Positions 1 to 14,876 of a DNA stretch of 64,000 bases are shown here, piece by piece (the first letter of the stretch is position 1; each line of letters starts with the position of its first letter). The position numbers were made by a program, and so were the translations under genes. The notes beneath the pieces were generated by a model that did not search any database, was not told the DNA's origin, and saw only the letters and a program-made list of their open reading frames with translations. The stretch is from NCBI RefSeq assembly GCF_014633365.1, contig NW_026267104.1:310001-374000 (forward strand). The letters are read 5' to 3'. This stretch comes from Diospyros lotus. Taxonomy: Eukaryota; Streptophyta; Magnoliopsida; Ericales; Ebenaceae.

Positions 1-3000
1 ATTTGGAAGTGTAATTGAAATATTCAAAAAATTAGGGGTTTAACTTGATTTTCGGTACAATTATGAGTAACGGAATGGATTGGAGGGAGTGCTCCGAAAT
101 CAAGATATCTAAAAACAATTATATGAAACGAACGAGAATTTCGATACGATAATTATGACATCGAAAAAAATCTGATCGGAAACAGTTTTTTGGACAGCTA
201 AAAATCAGACAGAAAAGTCGAATCGTCGTAATTCGTTCACAAAAAGTCAATTGAACACAAAATACAGTTTAATTTAGTTATTGGAACAACCTTTTGGTTG
301 TTTAATGTTGAAACAAAAGTACTAGCGATCTTATCGAACAATAGGACGTAAGCGTAATTTCTTCATTTTTCCCGACTTTGCTCGAAAAAAGAAATTTCCT
401 TTTTTTTTTTTTTGTCAATTTTCAATGGTGGAATGAAGATAATTTCATATGGTTTTAAGTGTAGTTTTATTTGGAAGTGTAATTGAAATATTCAAAAGAT
501 TAGGGGTTTAACTTGATTTTCGGTACAATTATGAGTAACCGAATGGATTGGAGGGAGTGCTCCGAAATCAAGATATCTAAAAACAATTATATGAAACGAA
601 CCAGAATTTCGATACGATTATTATGACATCGAAAAAAATCTGATCGGAAACAGTTTTTTGTGCAGCTAAAAATCAGGCCGAAAAGACGAATCGTCGTAAT
701 TCGTTCACAAAAAGTCAATTGAACTCAAAATACACTTTAATTTAGTTATTAGAACAACCTTTTGATTGTTTAATGGTGAAACAAAAGTACTAGCGATCAA
801 ATCGAACAATAGGAAGTAAGCGTAGTTTCTTCATTTTTCCCGACTTTGGTCGAAAAAACAAATTTCTTTTTTTTTGGTCAATTTTCAATGGTGGAATGAA
901 GATAATTTCATATGATTTTAAGTGTAGTTTTATTTGGAAGTGTAATTGAAATATTCAAAAGATTAGGGGTTTAACTTGATTTTCGGTATAATTATAAGTA
1001 ACCGAATGGATTGGAGGGAGTGCTCCGAAATCAAGATATCTAAAAACAATTATAAGAAACGAACCAGAATTTCGATACGATTATTATGACATCGAAAAAA
1101 ATCTGATCGGAAACAGTTTTTTGTGCAGCTAAAAATCAGGCCGAAAAGACGAATCGTCGTAATTCGTTCACAAAAAGTCAATTGAACTCAAAATACACTT
1201 TAATTCAGTTATTAGAACAACCTTTTAGTTGTTTAATGTTGAAACAAAAGTACTAGCGATCAAATCGAACAATAGGACGTAAGCGTAATTTCTTCATTTT
1301 TCCCGACTTTGGTCGAAAAACGAAATTTCTTTTTTTTTTTGGTCAATTTTCAATGGTGGAATGAAGATAATTTCATATGCTTTTGAGTGTAGTTTTATTT
1401 GTAAGTGTAATTGAAATATTCAAAATAATAGGGATTTAACTTGATTTTCGGTACAATTATGAGTAATCGAATGGATTGGTGGGAGTGCTCCGAAATCAAG
1501 ATATCTAAAAACAATTATATGAAACGAACCAGAATTTCAATACGATTATTATGACATCGAAAAAAATCTGAACGGAAACAGTTTTTTGTGCAGCTAAAAA
1601 TCAGGCCGAAAAAACGAATCGTCGTAATTCGTTCACAAAAAGTCAATTGAACTCAAAATACACTTTAATTTAGTTATTAGAACAAGCTTTTGGTTGTTTA
1701 ATGTCGAAACAAAAGTACTAGCGATCAAATCGAACAATAGGACGTAAGCGTAATTTCTTCATTTTTCCCGACTTTCGTCGAAAATAGAAATTTCTTTTTT
1801 TTTTGTCAATTTTCAATGGTGGAATGAAGATAATTTCATATGGTTTTAAGTGTAGTTTTATTTGGAAGTATAATTGAAATATTGAAAAGATTAGGGGTTT
1901 AACTTGATTTTCGGTACAATTATGAGTAACGGAATGGATTGGAGGGAGTGCTCCGAAATCAAGATATCTAAAAACAATTATATGAAACGAACGAGAATTT
2001 CGATACGATAATTATGACATCGAAAAAAATCTGATCGGAAACAGTTTTTTGGACAGCTAAAAATCAGGCAGAAAAGTCGAATCGTCGTAATTCGTTCACA
2101 AAAAGTCAATTGAACACAAAATACAGTTTAATTTAGTTATTGGAACAACCTTTTGGTTGTTTAATGTTGAAACAAAAGTACTAGCGATCTTATCGAACAA
2201 TAGGACGTAAGCGTAATTTCTTCATTTTTCCCGACTTTGCTCGAAAAAAGAAATTTCCTTTTTTTTTTTTTTGTCAATTTTCAATGGTGGAATGAAGATA
2301 ATTTCATATGGTTTTAAGTGTAGTTTTATTTGGAAGTGTAATTGAAATATTCAAAAGATTAGGGGTTTAACTTGATTTTCGGTACAATTATGAGTAACCG
2401 AATGGATTGGAGGGAGTGCTCCGAAATCAAGATATCTAAAAACAATTATATGAAACGAACCAGAATTTCGATACGATTATTATGACATCGAAAAAAATCT
2501 GATCGGAAACAGTTTTTTGTGCAGCTAAAAATCAGGCCGAAAAGACGAATCGTCGTAATTCGTTCACAAAAAGTCAATTGAACTCAAAATACACTTTAAT
2601 TTAGTTATTAGAACAACTTTTTGATTGTTTAATGGTGAAACAAAAGTACTAGCGATCAAATCGAACAATAGGAAGTAAGCGTAGTTTCTTCATTTTTCCC
2701 GACTTTGGTCGAAAAAACAAATTTCTTTTTTTTTGGTCAATTTTCAATGGTGGAATGAAGATAATTTCATATGATTTTAAGTGTAGTTTTATTTGGAAGT
2801 GTAATTGAAATATTCAAAAGATTAGGGGTTTAACTTGATTTTCGGTACAATTATAAGTAACCGAATGGATTGGAGGGAGTGCTCCGAAATCAAGATATCT
2901 AAAAACAATTATAAGAAACGAACCAGAATTTCGATACGATTATTATGACATCGAAAAAAATCTGATCGGAAACAGTTTTTTGTGCAGCTAAAAATCAGGC

Positions 3001-6000
3001 CGAAAAGACGAATCGTCGTAATTCGTTCACAAAAAGTCAATTGAACTCAAAATACACTTTAATTCAGTTATTAGAACAACCTTTTAGTTGTTTAATGTTG
3101 AAACAAAAGTACTAGCGATCAAATCGAACAATAGGACGTAAGCGTAATTTCTTCATTTTTCCCGACTTTGGTCGAAAAAACGAAATTTCTTTTTTTTTTT
3201 GGTCAATTTTCAATGGTGGAATGAAGATAATTTCATATGCTTTTGAGTGTAGTTTTATTTGTAAGTGTAATTGAAATATTCAAAATAATAGGGATTTAAC
3301 TTGATTTTCGGTACAATTATGAGTAATCGAATGGATTGGTGGGAGTGCTCCGAAATCAAGATATCTAAAAACAATTATATGAAACGAACCAGAATTTCAA
3401 TACGATTATTATGACATCGAAAAAAATCTGAACGGAAACAGTTTTTTGTGCAGCTAAAAATCAGGCCGAAAAAACGAATCGTCGTAATTCGTTCACAAAA
3501 AGTCAATTGAACTCAAAATACACTTTAATTTAGTTATTAGAACAAGCTTTTGGTTGTTTAATGTCGAAACAAAAGTACTAGCGATCAAATCGAACAATAG
3601 GACGTAAGCGTAATTTCTTCATTTTTCCCGACTTTCGTCGAAAATAGAAATTTCTTTTTTTTTTGTCAATTTTCAATGGTGGAATGAAGATAATTTCATA
3701 TGGTTTTAAGTGTAGTTTTATTTGGAAGTATAATTGAAATATTGAAAAGATTAGGGGTTTAACTTGATTTTCGGTACAATTATGAGTAACGGAATGGATT
3801 GGAGGGAGTGCTCCGAAATCAAGATATCTAAAAACAATTATATGAAACGAACGAGAATTTCGATACGATAATTATGACATCGAAAAAAATCTGATCGGAA
3901 ACAGTTTTTTGGACAGCTAAAAATCAGGCAGAAAAGTCGAATCGTCGTAATTCGTTCACAAAAAGTCAATTGAACACAAAATACAGTTTAATTTAGTTAT
4001 TGGAACAACCTTTTGGTTGTTTAAAGTTGAAACAAAAGTACTAGCGATCAAATCGAACAATAGGACATAAGCGTAATTTCTTCATTTTTCCCTTTTTTGG
4101 TCGAAAAAAGAAATTTCTATTTTTTTTGTCAATTTTCAATGGTGGAATGAAGATAATTTCATATGGTTTTAAGTGTAGTTTTATTTGAAAGTGTAATTGA
4201 AATATTCAAAAGATTAGGAGTTTAACTTGATTTTCGGTACAATTATGAGTAACCGAATAAATTGGAGGGAGTGCTCCGAAATCAAGATATCTAAAAACAA
4301 TTATATGAAACGAACCATAATTTCGATACGATTATGATGACATCGAAAAAAATCTGATCGGAAACAGTTTTTTGTGCAGCTAAAAATCAGGCCGAAAAGA
4401 CGAATCGTCGTAATTCGTTCACAAAAAGTCAATTGAACTCAAAATACATTTTAATTTAGTTATTAGAACAACCTTTTGATTGTTTAATGTTGAAACAAAA
4501 GTACTAGCGATCAAATCGAACAATAGGACGTAAACGTAATTTCTTCATTTTTCCCGACTTTGGTCGAAAAAAGAAATTTCTTTTTTTTTTTTTTTTGTCA
4601 ATTTTCAATGGTGGAATGAAGATAATTTCATATGGTTTTAAGTGTAGTTTTATTTGGAAGTGTAATTGAAATATTCAAAAGATTAGGGGTTTAACTTGAT
4701 TTTCGGTACAATTATGAGTAACCGAATGGATTGGAGAGAGTGCTCCGAAATCAAGATATCTAAAAACAATTATATGAAACGAACCAGAATTTCGATACGA
4801 TTATTATGACATCGAAAAAAATCTGATCGGAAACAGTTTTTTGTGCAGCTAAAAATCAGGCCGAAAAGACGAATCGTCGTAATTCGTTCACAAAAAGTCA
4901 ATTGAACTCAAAATACACTTTAATTCAGTTATTAGAACAACTTTTTAGTTGTTTAATGTTGAAACAAAAGTACTAGCGATCAAATCGAACAATAGGACGT
5001 AAGCGTAATTTCTTCATTTTTCCCGACTTTGGTCGAAAAACGAAATTTCTTTTTTTTTTTTGGTCAATTTTCAATGGTGGAATGAAGATAATTTCATATG
5101 CTTTTGAGTGTAGTTTTATTTGTAAGTGTAATTGAAATATTCAAAAGAATAGGGATTTAACTTGATTTTTGGTACAATTATGAGTAACCGAATGGATTGG
5201 AGGGAGTGCTCCGAAATCAAGATATCTAAAAACAATTATATGAAACGAACCAGAATTTCAATACGATTATTATGACATCGAAAAAAATCTGAACGGAAAC
5301 AGTTTTTTTGCAGCTAAAAATCAGGCCGAAAAGACGAATCGTCGTAATTCGTTCACAAAAAGTCAATTGAATTCAAAATACACTTTAATTTAGTTATTAG
5401 AACAAGCTTTTGGTTGTGTAATGTTGAAACAAAAGTAGTAGCGATCAAATCGAACAATAGGACGTAAGCGTAATTTCTTCATTTTTCCCGACTTTGGTCG
5501 AAAATAGAAATTTCTTTTTTTTTTCTCAATTTTCAATGGTGGAATGAAGATAATTTCATATGGTTTAACTGTAGTTTTATTTGGAAGTGTAATTGAAATA
5601 TTCAAAAGATTAGGGGTTTAACTTGATTTTCGGTACAATTATGAGTAACGGAATGGATTGGAGGGAGTGCTCCGAAATCAAAATATCTAAAAACAATTAT
5701 ATGAAACGAACGAGAATTTCGATACGATTATTATGACATCGAAAAAAATCTGATCAGAAACAGTTTTTTGGGCAGCTAAAAATCAGGCAGAAAAGTCGAA
5801 TCGTCGTAATTCGTTCACAAAAAGTCAATTGAACACAAAATACAGTTTAATTTAGTTATTGGAACAACCTTTTGGTTGTTTAAAGTTGAAACAAAAGTAC
5901 TAGCGATCAAATCGAACAATAGGACATAAGCGTAATTTCTTCATTTTTCCCTTTTTTGGTCGAAAAAAGAAATTTCTATTTTTTTTGTCAATTTTCAATG

Positions 6001-6534
6001 GTGGAATGAAGATAATTTCATATGGTTTTAAGTGTAGTTTTATTTGAAAGTGTAATTGAAATATTCAAAAGATTAGGAGTTTAACTTGATTTTCGGTACA
6101 ATTATGAGTAACCGAATAATTGGAGGGAGTGCTCCGAAATCAAGATATCTAAAAACAATTATATGAAACGAACCATAATTTCGATACGATTATTATGACA
6201 TCGAAAAAAATCTGATCGGAAACAGTTTTTTGTGCAGCTAAAAATCAGGCCGAAAAGACGAATCGTCGTAATTCGTTCACAAAAAGTCAATTGAACTCAA
6301 AATACATTTTAATTTAGTTATTAGAACAACCTTTTGATTGTTTAATGTTGAAACAAAAGTACTAGCGATCAAATCGAACAATAGGACGTAAACGTAATTT
6401 CTTCATTTTTCCCGACTTTGGTCGAAAAAAGAAATTTCTTTTTTTTTTTGTCAATTTTCAATGGTGGAATGAAGATAATTTCATATGGTTTTAAGTGTAG
6501 TTTTATTTGGAAGTGTAATTGAAATATTCAAAAG
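1..6534. repeat. Left array domain: 4-monomer higher-order repeat, ~1860 bp
   Basis: Four monomer types alternate A-B-C-D. A has 'gagtaacgg', 'gacagctaaa', 'cttatcgaac' and 'gctcgaaaa'. B has 'gattgttt'. C has 'ttcagttatt' and 'tagttgttt'. D has 'aataataggg', 'gagtaatcg' and 'aacggaaac'. Landmarks repeat at 31/1890/3750/5609, 499/2358/4213/6072, 962/2821/4682 and 1427/3287/5148, so the higher-order period is 1859-1860 bp (the third B-to-C step is 469 bp). Repeats 1 and 2 (about 1-1859 and 1860-3718) are almost identical, sharing even private variants such as 'ggaagtaagcgtag'. Repeat 3 and the partial repeat 4 share different variants ('ttaaagttg', 'ggacataag', 'accataattt'). Confidence 0.9.
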
Positions 6535-8390
6535 ATTAGGGGTTTAACTTGATTTTCGGTACAATTATGAGTAACCGAATGGATTAGAGGGAGTGCTCCA
6601 AAATCAAGATATCTAAAAACAATTATATGAAACGAACCAGAATTTCGATACGATTATTACGACATCGAAAAAAATCTGATCGGAAACAGTTTTTTGTGCA
6701 GCTAAAAATCAGGCCGAAAAGACGAATCGTCGTAATTCGTTCACAAAAAGTCAATTGAACTCAAAATACACTTTAATTTAGTTATTAGAACAACCTTTTG
6801 GTTGTTTAATGTTGAAACAAAAGTACTAGCGATCAAATCGAACAATAGGACGTAAGCGTAATTTATTCTTTTTTCCCGACTTTGGTCGAAAAAAGAAATT
6901 TCTTTTTTTTATGTCAATTTTCAATGGTGGAATGAAGATAATTTCATATGGTTTTAAGTGTAGTTCTATTTGGAAGTGTAATTGAAATATTCAAAAAATT
7001 AGGGGTTTAACTTGATTTTCGGTACAATTATGAGTAACCGAATGGATTGGAGGGAGTGCTCCGAAATCAATATATCTAAAAACAATTATATGAAACGAAC
7101 CAGAATTTCGATACGATTATTATGACATCGAAAAAAATCTGATCGGAAACAGTTTTTTGTGCAGCTAAAAATCAGGCCGAAAAGACGAATCGTCGTAATT
7201 CGTTCACAAAAAGTCAATTGAACTCAAAATACACTTTAATTTAGTTATTGGAACAACCTTTTGGTTGTTTAATGTTGAAACAAAAGTACTAGCGATCAAA
7301 TCGAACAATAGGACGTAAGCGTAATTTCTTCATTTTCCCCGACTTTGGTCGAAAAAAGAAATTTCTTTTTTTTTTTGTCAATTTTCAATGGTGGAATGAA
7401 GATAATTTCTTATGGTTTTAAGTGTAGTTTTATTTGGAAGTGTAATTGAAATATTCAAAAGATTAGGGGTTTAACTTGATTTTCGGTACAATTATGAGTA
7501 ACGGAATGGATTGGAGGGAGTGCTCCGAAATCAAGATATCTAAAAACAATTATATGAAACGAACCAGAATTTCGATACAATTATTACGACATCGAAAAAA
7601 ATCTGATCGGAAACAGTTTTTTGTGCTGCTAAAAATCAGGCCGAAAAGACAAATCATCATAATTCCTTCACAAAAAGTCCATTGAACTCAACATACACTT
7701 TCATTTAGTTATTGGAACAACCTTTTGGTTGTTTAATGTTGAAACAAAAGTACTAGCGATCTTATCGAACAATAGGACGTAAGCGTAATTTCTTCATCTT
7801 TCCCGACTTTGTTCGAAAAAAGAAATTTCATTTTTTTTTTGTCAATATTCAATGGTGGAATGAAGATAATTTCATATGGTTTTAAGTGTAGTTTTATTTG
7901 GAAGTGTAATTGAAATATTCAAAAAATTAGGGGTTTAACTTGATTTTCTGTACAATAATGAGTAACCGAATGGATTGGAGGGAGTGCTCCGAAATCAAGA
8001 TATCTAAAAACAATTATATGAAACGAACCAGAATTTCGATACGATTATTATGACATCGAAAAAAATCTGATCGGAAACAGTTTTTTGTGCAGCTAAAAAT
8101 CAGGCCGAAAAGTCGAATCGTCGTAATTCGTTCACAAAAAGTCAATTGAACACAAAATACACTTTAATTTAGTTATTAGAACAACCTTTTGGTTGTTTAA
8201 TGTTGAAACAAAAGTACTAGCGATCAAATCGAACAATAGGACGTAAGCGTAATTTCTTCATTTTTCCCGACTTTGGTCGAAAAAAGAAATTTCTTTTTTT
8301 TTTTTGTCAATTTTCAATGGTGGAATGAAGATAATTTCATATGGTTTTAAGTGTAGTTTTATTTGGAAGTGTAATTGAAATATTCAAAAG

Positions 8391-11300
8391 ATTAGGGGTT
8401 TAACTTGATTTTCGGTACAATTATGAGTAACCGAATGGATTGGAGGGAGTGCTCCGAAATCAAGATATCTAAAAAAAATTATATGAAACGAACCAGAATT
8501 TCGATACGATTATTATGACATCGAAAAAAATCTGATCGGAAACAGTTTTTTGTGCAGCTAAAAATCAGGCCGAAAAGTCGAATCGTCGTAATTCGTTCAC
8601 AAAAAGTCAATTGAACTCAAAATACACTTTAATTTAGTTATTAGAACAACCTTTTGGTTGTTTAATGTTGAAACAAAAGTACTAGCGATCAAATCGAACA
8701 ATAGGACGTAAGCGTAATTTCTTCATTTTTCCCGACTTTGGTCGAAAAAAGAAATTTCTTTTTTTTTTGTCAATTTTCAATGGTGGAATGAAGATAATTT
8801 CATATGGTTTTAAGTGTAGTTTTATTTGGAAGTGTAATTGAAATATTCAAAAGATTAGGGGTTTAACTTGATTTTCGGTACAATTATGAGTAACCGAATG
8901 GATTGGAGGGAGTGCTCCGAAATCAAGATATCTAAAAACAATTATATGAAACGAACCAGAATTTCGATACGATTATTATGACATCGAAAAAAATCTGATC
9001 GGAAACAGTTTTTTGTGCAGCTAAAAATCAGGCCGAAAAGTCGAATCGTCGTAATTCGTTCACAAAAAGTCAATTGAACTCAAAATACACTTTAATTTAG
9101 TTATTAGAACAACCTTTTGGTTGTTTAATGTTGAAACAAAAGTACTAGCGATCAAATCGAACAATAGGACGTAAGCGTAATTTCTTCATTTTTCCCGACT
9201 TTGGTCGAAAAAAGAAATTTCTTTTTTTTTTTGTCAATTTTCAATGGTGGAATGAAGATAATTTCATATGGTTTTAAGTGTAGTTTTATTTGGAAGTGTA
9301 ATTGAAATATTCAAAAGATTAGGGGTTTAACTTGATTTTCGGTACAATTATGAGTAACCGAATGGATTGGAGGGAGTGCTCCGAAATCAAGATATCTAAA
9401 AAAAATTATATGAAACGAACCAGAATTTCGATACGATTATTATGACATCGAAAAAAATCTGATCGGAAACAGTTTTTTGTGCAGCTAAAAATCAGGCCGA
9501 AAAGTCGAATCGTCGTAATTCGTTCACAAAAAGTCAATTGAACTCAAAATACACTTTAATTTAGTTATTAGAACAACCTTTTGGTTGTTTAATGTTGAAA
9601 CAAAAGTACTAGCGATCAAATCGAACAATAGGACGTAAGCGTAATTTCTTCATTTTTCCCGACTTTGGTCGAAAAAAGAAATTTCTTTTTTTTTTTTGTC
9701 AATTTTCAATGGTGGAATGAAGATAATTTCATATGGTTTTAAGTGTAGTTTTATTTGGAAGTGTAATTGAAATATTCAAAAGATTAGGGGTTTAACTTGA
9801 TTTTCGGTACAATTATGAGTAACCGAATGGATTGGAGGGAGTGCTCCGAAATCAAGATATCTAAAAACAATTATATGAAACGAACCAGAATTTCGATACG
9901 ATTATTATGACATCGAAAAAAATCTGATCGGAAACAGTTTTTTGTGCAGCTAAAAATCAGGCCGAAAAGTCGAATCGTCGTAATTCGTTCACAAAAAGTC
10001 AATTGAACTCAAAATACACTTTAATTTAGTTATTAGAACAACCTTTTGGTTGTTTAATGTTGAAACAAAAGTACTAGCGATCAAATCGAACAATAGGACG
10101 TAAGCGTAATTTCTTCATTTTTCCCGACTTTGGTCGAAAAAAGAAATTTCTTTTTTTTTTGTCAATTTTCAATGGTGGAATGAAGATAATTTCATATGGT
10201 TTTAAGTGTAGTTTTATTTGGAAGTGTAATTGAAATATTCAAAAGATTAGGGGTTTAACTTGATTTTCGGTACAATTATGAGTAACCGAATGGATTGGAG
10301 GGAGTGCTCCGAAATCAAGATATCTAAAAACAATTATATGAAACGAACCAGAATTTCGATACGATTATTATGACATCGAAAAAAATCTGATCGGAAACAG
10401 TTTTTTGTGCAGCTAAAAATCAGGCCGAAAAGTCGAATCGTCGTAATTCGTTCACAAAAAGTCAATTGAACTCAAAATACACTTTAATTTAGTTATTAGA
10501 ACAACCTTTTGGTTGTTTAATGTTGAAACAAAAGTACTAGCGATCAAATCGAACAATAGGACGTAAGCGTAATTTCTTCATTTTTCCCGACTTTGGTCGA
10601 AAAAAAAATTTCTTTTTTTTTTTGTCAATTTTCAATGGTGGAATGAAGATAATTTCATATGGTTTTAAGTGTAGTTTTATTTGGAAGTGTAATTGAAATA
10701 TTCAAAAGATTAGGGGTTTAACTTGATTTTCGGTACAATTATGAGTAACCGAATGGATTGGAGGGAGTGCTCCGAAATCAAGATATCTAAAAACAATTAT
10801 ATGAAACGAACCAGAATTTCGATACGATTATTATGACATCGAAAAAAATCTGATCGGAAACAGTTTTTTGTGCAGCTAAAAATCAGGCCGAAAAGTCGAA
10901 TCGTCGTAATTCGTTCACAAAAAGTCAATTGAACTCAAAATACACTTTAATTTAGTTATTAGAACAACCTTTTGGTTGTTTAATGTTGAAACAAAAGTAC
11001 TAGCGATCAAATCGAACAATAGGACGTAAGCGTAATTTCTTCATTTTTCCCGACTTTGGTCGAAAAAAGAAATTTCTTTTTTTTTTTGTCAATTTTCAAT
11101 GGTGGAATGAAGATAATTTCATATGGTTTTAAGTGTAGTTTTATTTGGAAGTGTAATTGAAATATTCAAAAGATTAGGGGTTTAACTTGATTTTCGGTAC
11201 AATTATGAGTAACCGAATGGATTGGAGGGAGTGCTCCGAAATCAAGATATCTAAAAAAATTATATGAAACGAACCAGAATTTCGATACGATTATTATGAC

Positions 11301-14300
11301 ATCGAAAAAAATCTGATCGGAAACAGTTTTTTGTGCAGCTAAAAATCAGGCCGAAAAGTCGAATCGTCGTAATTCGTTCACAAAAAGTCAATTGAACTCA
11401 AAATACACTTTAATTTAGTTATTAGAACAACCTTTTGGTTGTTTAATGTTGAAACAAAAGTACTAGCGATCAAATCGAACAATAGGACGTAAGCGTAATT
11501 TCTTCATTTTTCCCGACTTTGGTCGAAAAAAAAATTTCTTTTTTTTTTTGTCAATTTTCAATGGTGGAATGAAGATAATTTCATATGGTTTTAAGTGTAG
11601 TTTTATTTGGAAGTGTAATTGAAATATTCAAAAGATTAGGGGTTTAACTTGATTTTCGGTACAATTATGAGTAACCGAATGGATTGGAGGGAGTGCTCCG
11701 AAATCAAGATATCTAAAAACAATTATATGAAACGAACCAGAATTTCGATACGATTATTATGACATCGAAAAAAATCTGATCGGAAACAGTTTTTTGTGCA
11801 GCTAAAAATCAGGCCGAAAAGTCGAATCGTCGTAATTCGTTCACAAAAAGTCAATTGAACTCAAAATACACTTTAATTTAGTTATTAGAACAACCTTTTG
11901 GTTGTTTAATGTTGAAACAAAAGTACTAGCGATCAAATCGAACAATAGGACGTAAGCGTAATTTCTTCATTTTTCCCGACTTTGGTCGAAAAAAAAAATT
12001 TCTTTTTTTTTTTGTCAATTTTCAATGGTGGAATGAAGATAATTTCATATGGTTTTAAGTGTAGTTTTATTTGGAAGTGTAATTGAAATATTCAAAAGAT
12101 TAGGGGTTTAACTTGATTTTCGGTACAATTATGAGTAACCGAATGGATTGGAGGGAGTGCTCCGAAATCAAGATATCTAAAAAAAATTATATGAAACGAA
12201 CCAGAATTTCGATACGATTATTATGACATCGAAAAAAATCTGATCGGAAACAGTTTTTTGTGCAGCTAAAAATCAGGCCGAAAAGTCGAATCGTCGTAAT
12301 TCGTTCACAAAAAGTCAATTGAACTCAAAATACACTTTAATTTAGTTATTAGAACAACCTTTTGGTTGTTTAATGTTGAAACAAAAGTACTAGCGATCAA
12401 ATCGAACAATAGGACGTAAGCGTAATTTCTTCATTTTTCCCGACTTTGGTCGAAAAAAAAATTTCTTTTTTTTTTTTGTCAATTTTCAATGGTGGAATGA
12501 AGATAATTTCATATGGTTTTAAGTGTAGTTTTATTTGGAAGTGTAATTGAAATATTCAAAAGATTAGGGGTTTAACTTGATTTTCGGTACAATTATGAGT
12601 AACCGAATGGATTGGAGGGAGTGCTCCGAAATCAAGATATCTAAAAACAATTATATGAAACGAACCAGAATTTCGATACGATTATTATGACATCGAAAAA
12701 AATCTGATCGGAAACAGTTTTTTGTGCAGCTAAAAATCAGGCCGAAAAGTCGAATCGTCGTAATTCGTTCACAAAAAGTCAATTGAACTCAAAATACACT
12801 TTAATTTAGTTATTAGAACAACCTTTTGGTTGTTTAATGTTGAAACAAAAGTACTAGCGATCAAATCGAACAATAGGACGTAAGCGTAATTTCTTCATTT
12901 TTCCCGACTTTGGTCGAAAAAAAAATTTCTTTTTTTTTTGTCAATTTTCAATGGTGGAATGAAGATAATTTCATATGGTTTTAAGTGTAGTTTTATTTGG
13001 AAGTGTAATTGAAATATTCAAAAGATTAGGGGTTTAACTTGATTTTCGGTACAATTATGAGTAACCGAATGGATTGGAGGGAGTGCTCCGAAATCAAGAT
13101 ATCTAAAAACAATTATATGAAACGAACCAGAATTTCGATACGATTATTATGACATCGAAAAAAATCTGATCGGAAACAGTTTTTTGTGCAGCTAAAATCA
13201 GGCCGAAAAGACGAATCGTCGTAATTCGTTCACAAAAAGTCAATTGAACTCAAAATACACTTTAATTTAGTTATTAGAACAACCTTTTGGTTGTTTAATG
13301 TTGAAACAAAAGTACTAGCGATCAAATCGAACAATAGGACGTAAGCGTAATTTCTTCATTTTTCCCGACTTTGGTCGAAAAAAAAATTTCTTTTTTTTTT
13401 TGTCAATTTTCAATGGTGGAATGAAGATAATTTCATATGGTTTTAAGTGTAGTTTTATTTGGAAGTGTAATTGAAATATTCAAAAGATTAGGGGTTTAAC
13501 TTGATTTTCGGTACAATTATGAGTAACCGAATGGATTGGAGGGAGTGCTCCGAAATCAAGATATCTAAAAACAATTATATGAAACGAACCAGAATTTCGA
13601 TACGATTATTATGACATCGAAAAAAATCTGATCGGAAACAGTTTTTTGTGCAGCTAAAAATCAGGCCGAAAAGTCGAATCGTCGTAATTCGTTCACAAAA
13701 AGTCAATTGAACTCAAAATACACTTTAATTTAGTTATTAGAACAACCTTTTGGTTGTTTAATGTTGAAACAAAAGTACTAGCGATCAAATCGAACAATAG
13801 GACGTAAGCGTAATTTCTTCATTTTTCCCGACTTTGGTCGAAAAAAAAAATTTCTTTTTTTTTTGTCAATTTTCAATGGTGGAATGAAGATAATTTCATA
13901 TGGTTTTAAGTGTAGTTTTATTTGGAAGTGTAATTGAAATATTCAAAAGATTAGGGGTTTAACTTGATTTTCGGTACAATTATGAGTAACCGAATGGATT
14001 GGAGGGAGTGCTCCGAAATCAAGATATCTAAAAACAATTATATGAAACGAACCAGAATTTCGATACGATTATTATGACATCGAAAAAAATCTGATCGGAA
14101 ACAGTTTTTTGTGCAGCTAAAAATCAGGCCGAAAAGTCGAATCGTCGTAATTCGTTCACAAAAAGTCAATTGAACTCAAAATACACTTTAATTTAGTTAT
14201 TAGAACAACCTTTTGGTTGTTTAATGTTGAAACAAAAGTACTAGCGATCAAATCGAACAATAGGACGTAAGCGTAATTTCTTCATTTTTCCCGACTTTGG

Positions 14301-14876
14301 TCGAAAAAAAAATTTCTTTTTTTTTTGTCAATTTTCAATGGTGGAATGAAGATAATTTCATATGGTTTTAAGTGTAGTTTTATTTGGAAGTGTAATTGAA
14401 ATATTCAAAAGATTAGGGGTTTAACTTGATTTTCGGTACAATTATGAGTAACCGAATGGATTGGAGGGAGTGCTCCGAAATCAAGATATCTAAAAACAAT
14501 TATATGAAACGAACCAGAATTTCGATACGATTATTATGACATCGAAAAAAATCTGATCGGAAACAGTTTTTTGTGCAGCTAAAAATCAGGCAGAAAAGTC
14601 GAATCGTCGTAATTCGTTCACAAAAAGTCAATTGAACTCAAAATACACTTTAATTCAGTTATTAGAACAACCTTTTGGTTGTTTAATGTTGAAACAAAAG
14701 TACTAGCGATCAAATCGAACAATAGGACGTAAGCGTAATTTCTTCATTTTTCCCGACTTTGGTCGAAAAAAGAAATTTCTTTTTTTTTTTGGTCAATTTT
14801 CAATGGTGGAATGAAGATAATTTCATATGCTTTTAAGTGTAGTTTTATTTGGAAGTGTAATTGAAATATTCAAAAG
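8391..14876. repeat. Homogenised satellite core with a faint 2-monomer pattern
   Basis: Monomers from about 8.39 to 14.88 kb are almost identical and share the diagnostic 'aaaagtcgaatcg' (most flanking monomers have 'aaaagacgaatcg'). They differ chiefly in the lengths of the A/T runs. A dimer phase is visible: monomers at 8391, 9318, 11173 and 12099 have an A-run where the alternate monomers have 'ctaaaaacaatt', giving a dimer spacing of 926-927 bp. From about 10.6 kb most units have lost the G in 'gaaaaaagaaatttc'. The pattern points to recent local amplification of one monomer type. Confidence 0.85.

Noticed and set aside
5390..7685. Short open frames inside the satellite (for example 5390-5605 minus, 7476-7685 plus)
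   Set aside because: They occur in only one of about 55 monomers, through chance loss of stops, and show no start context or protein similarity.
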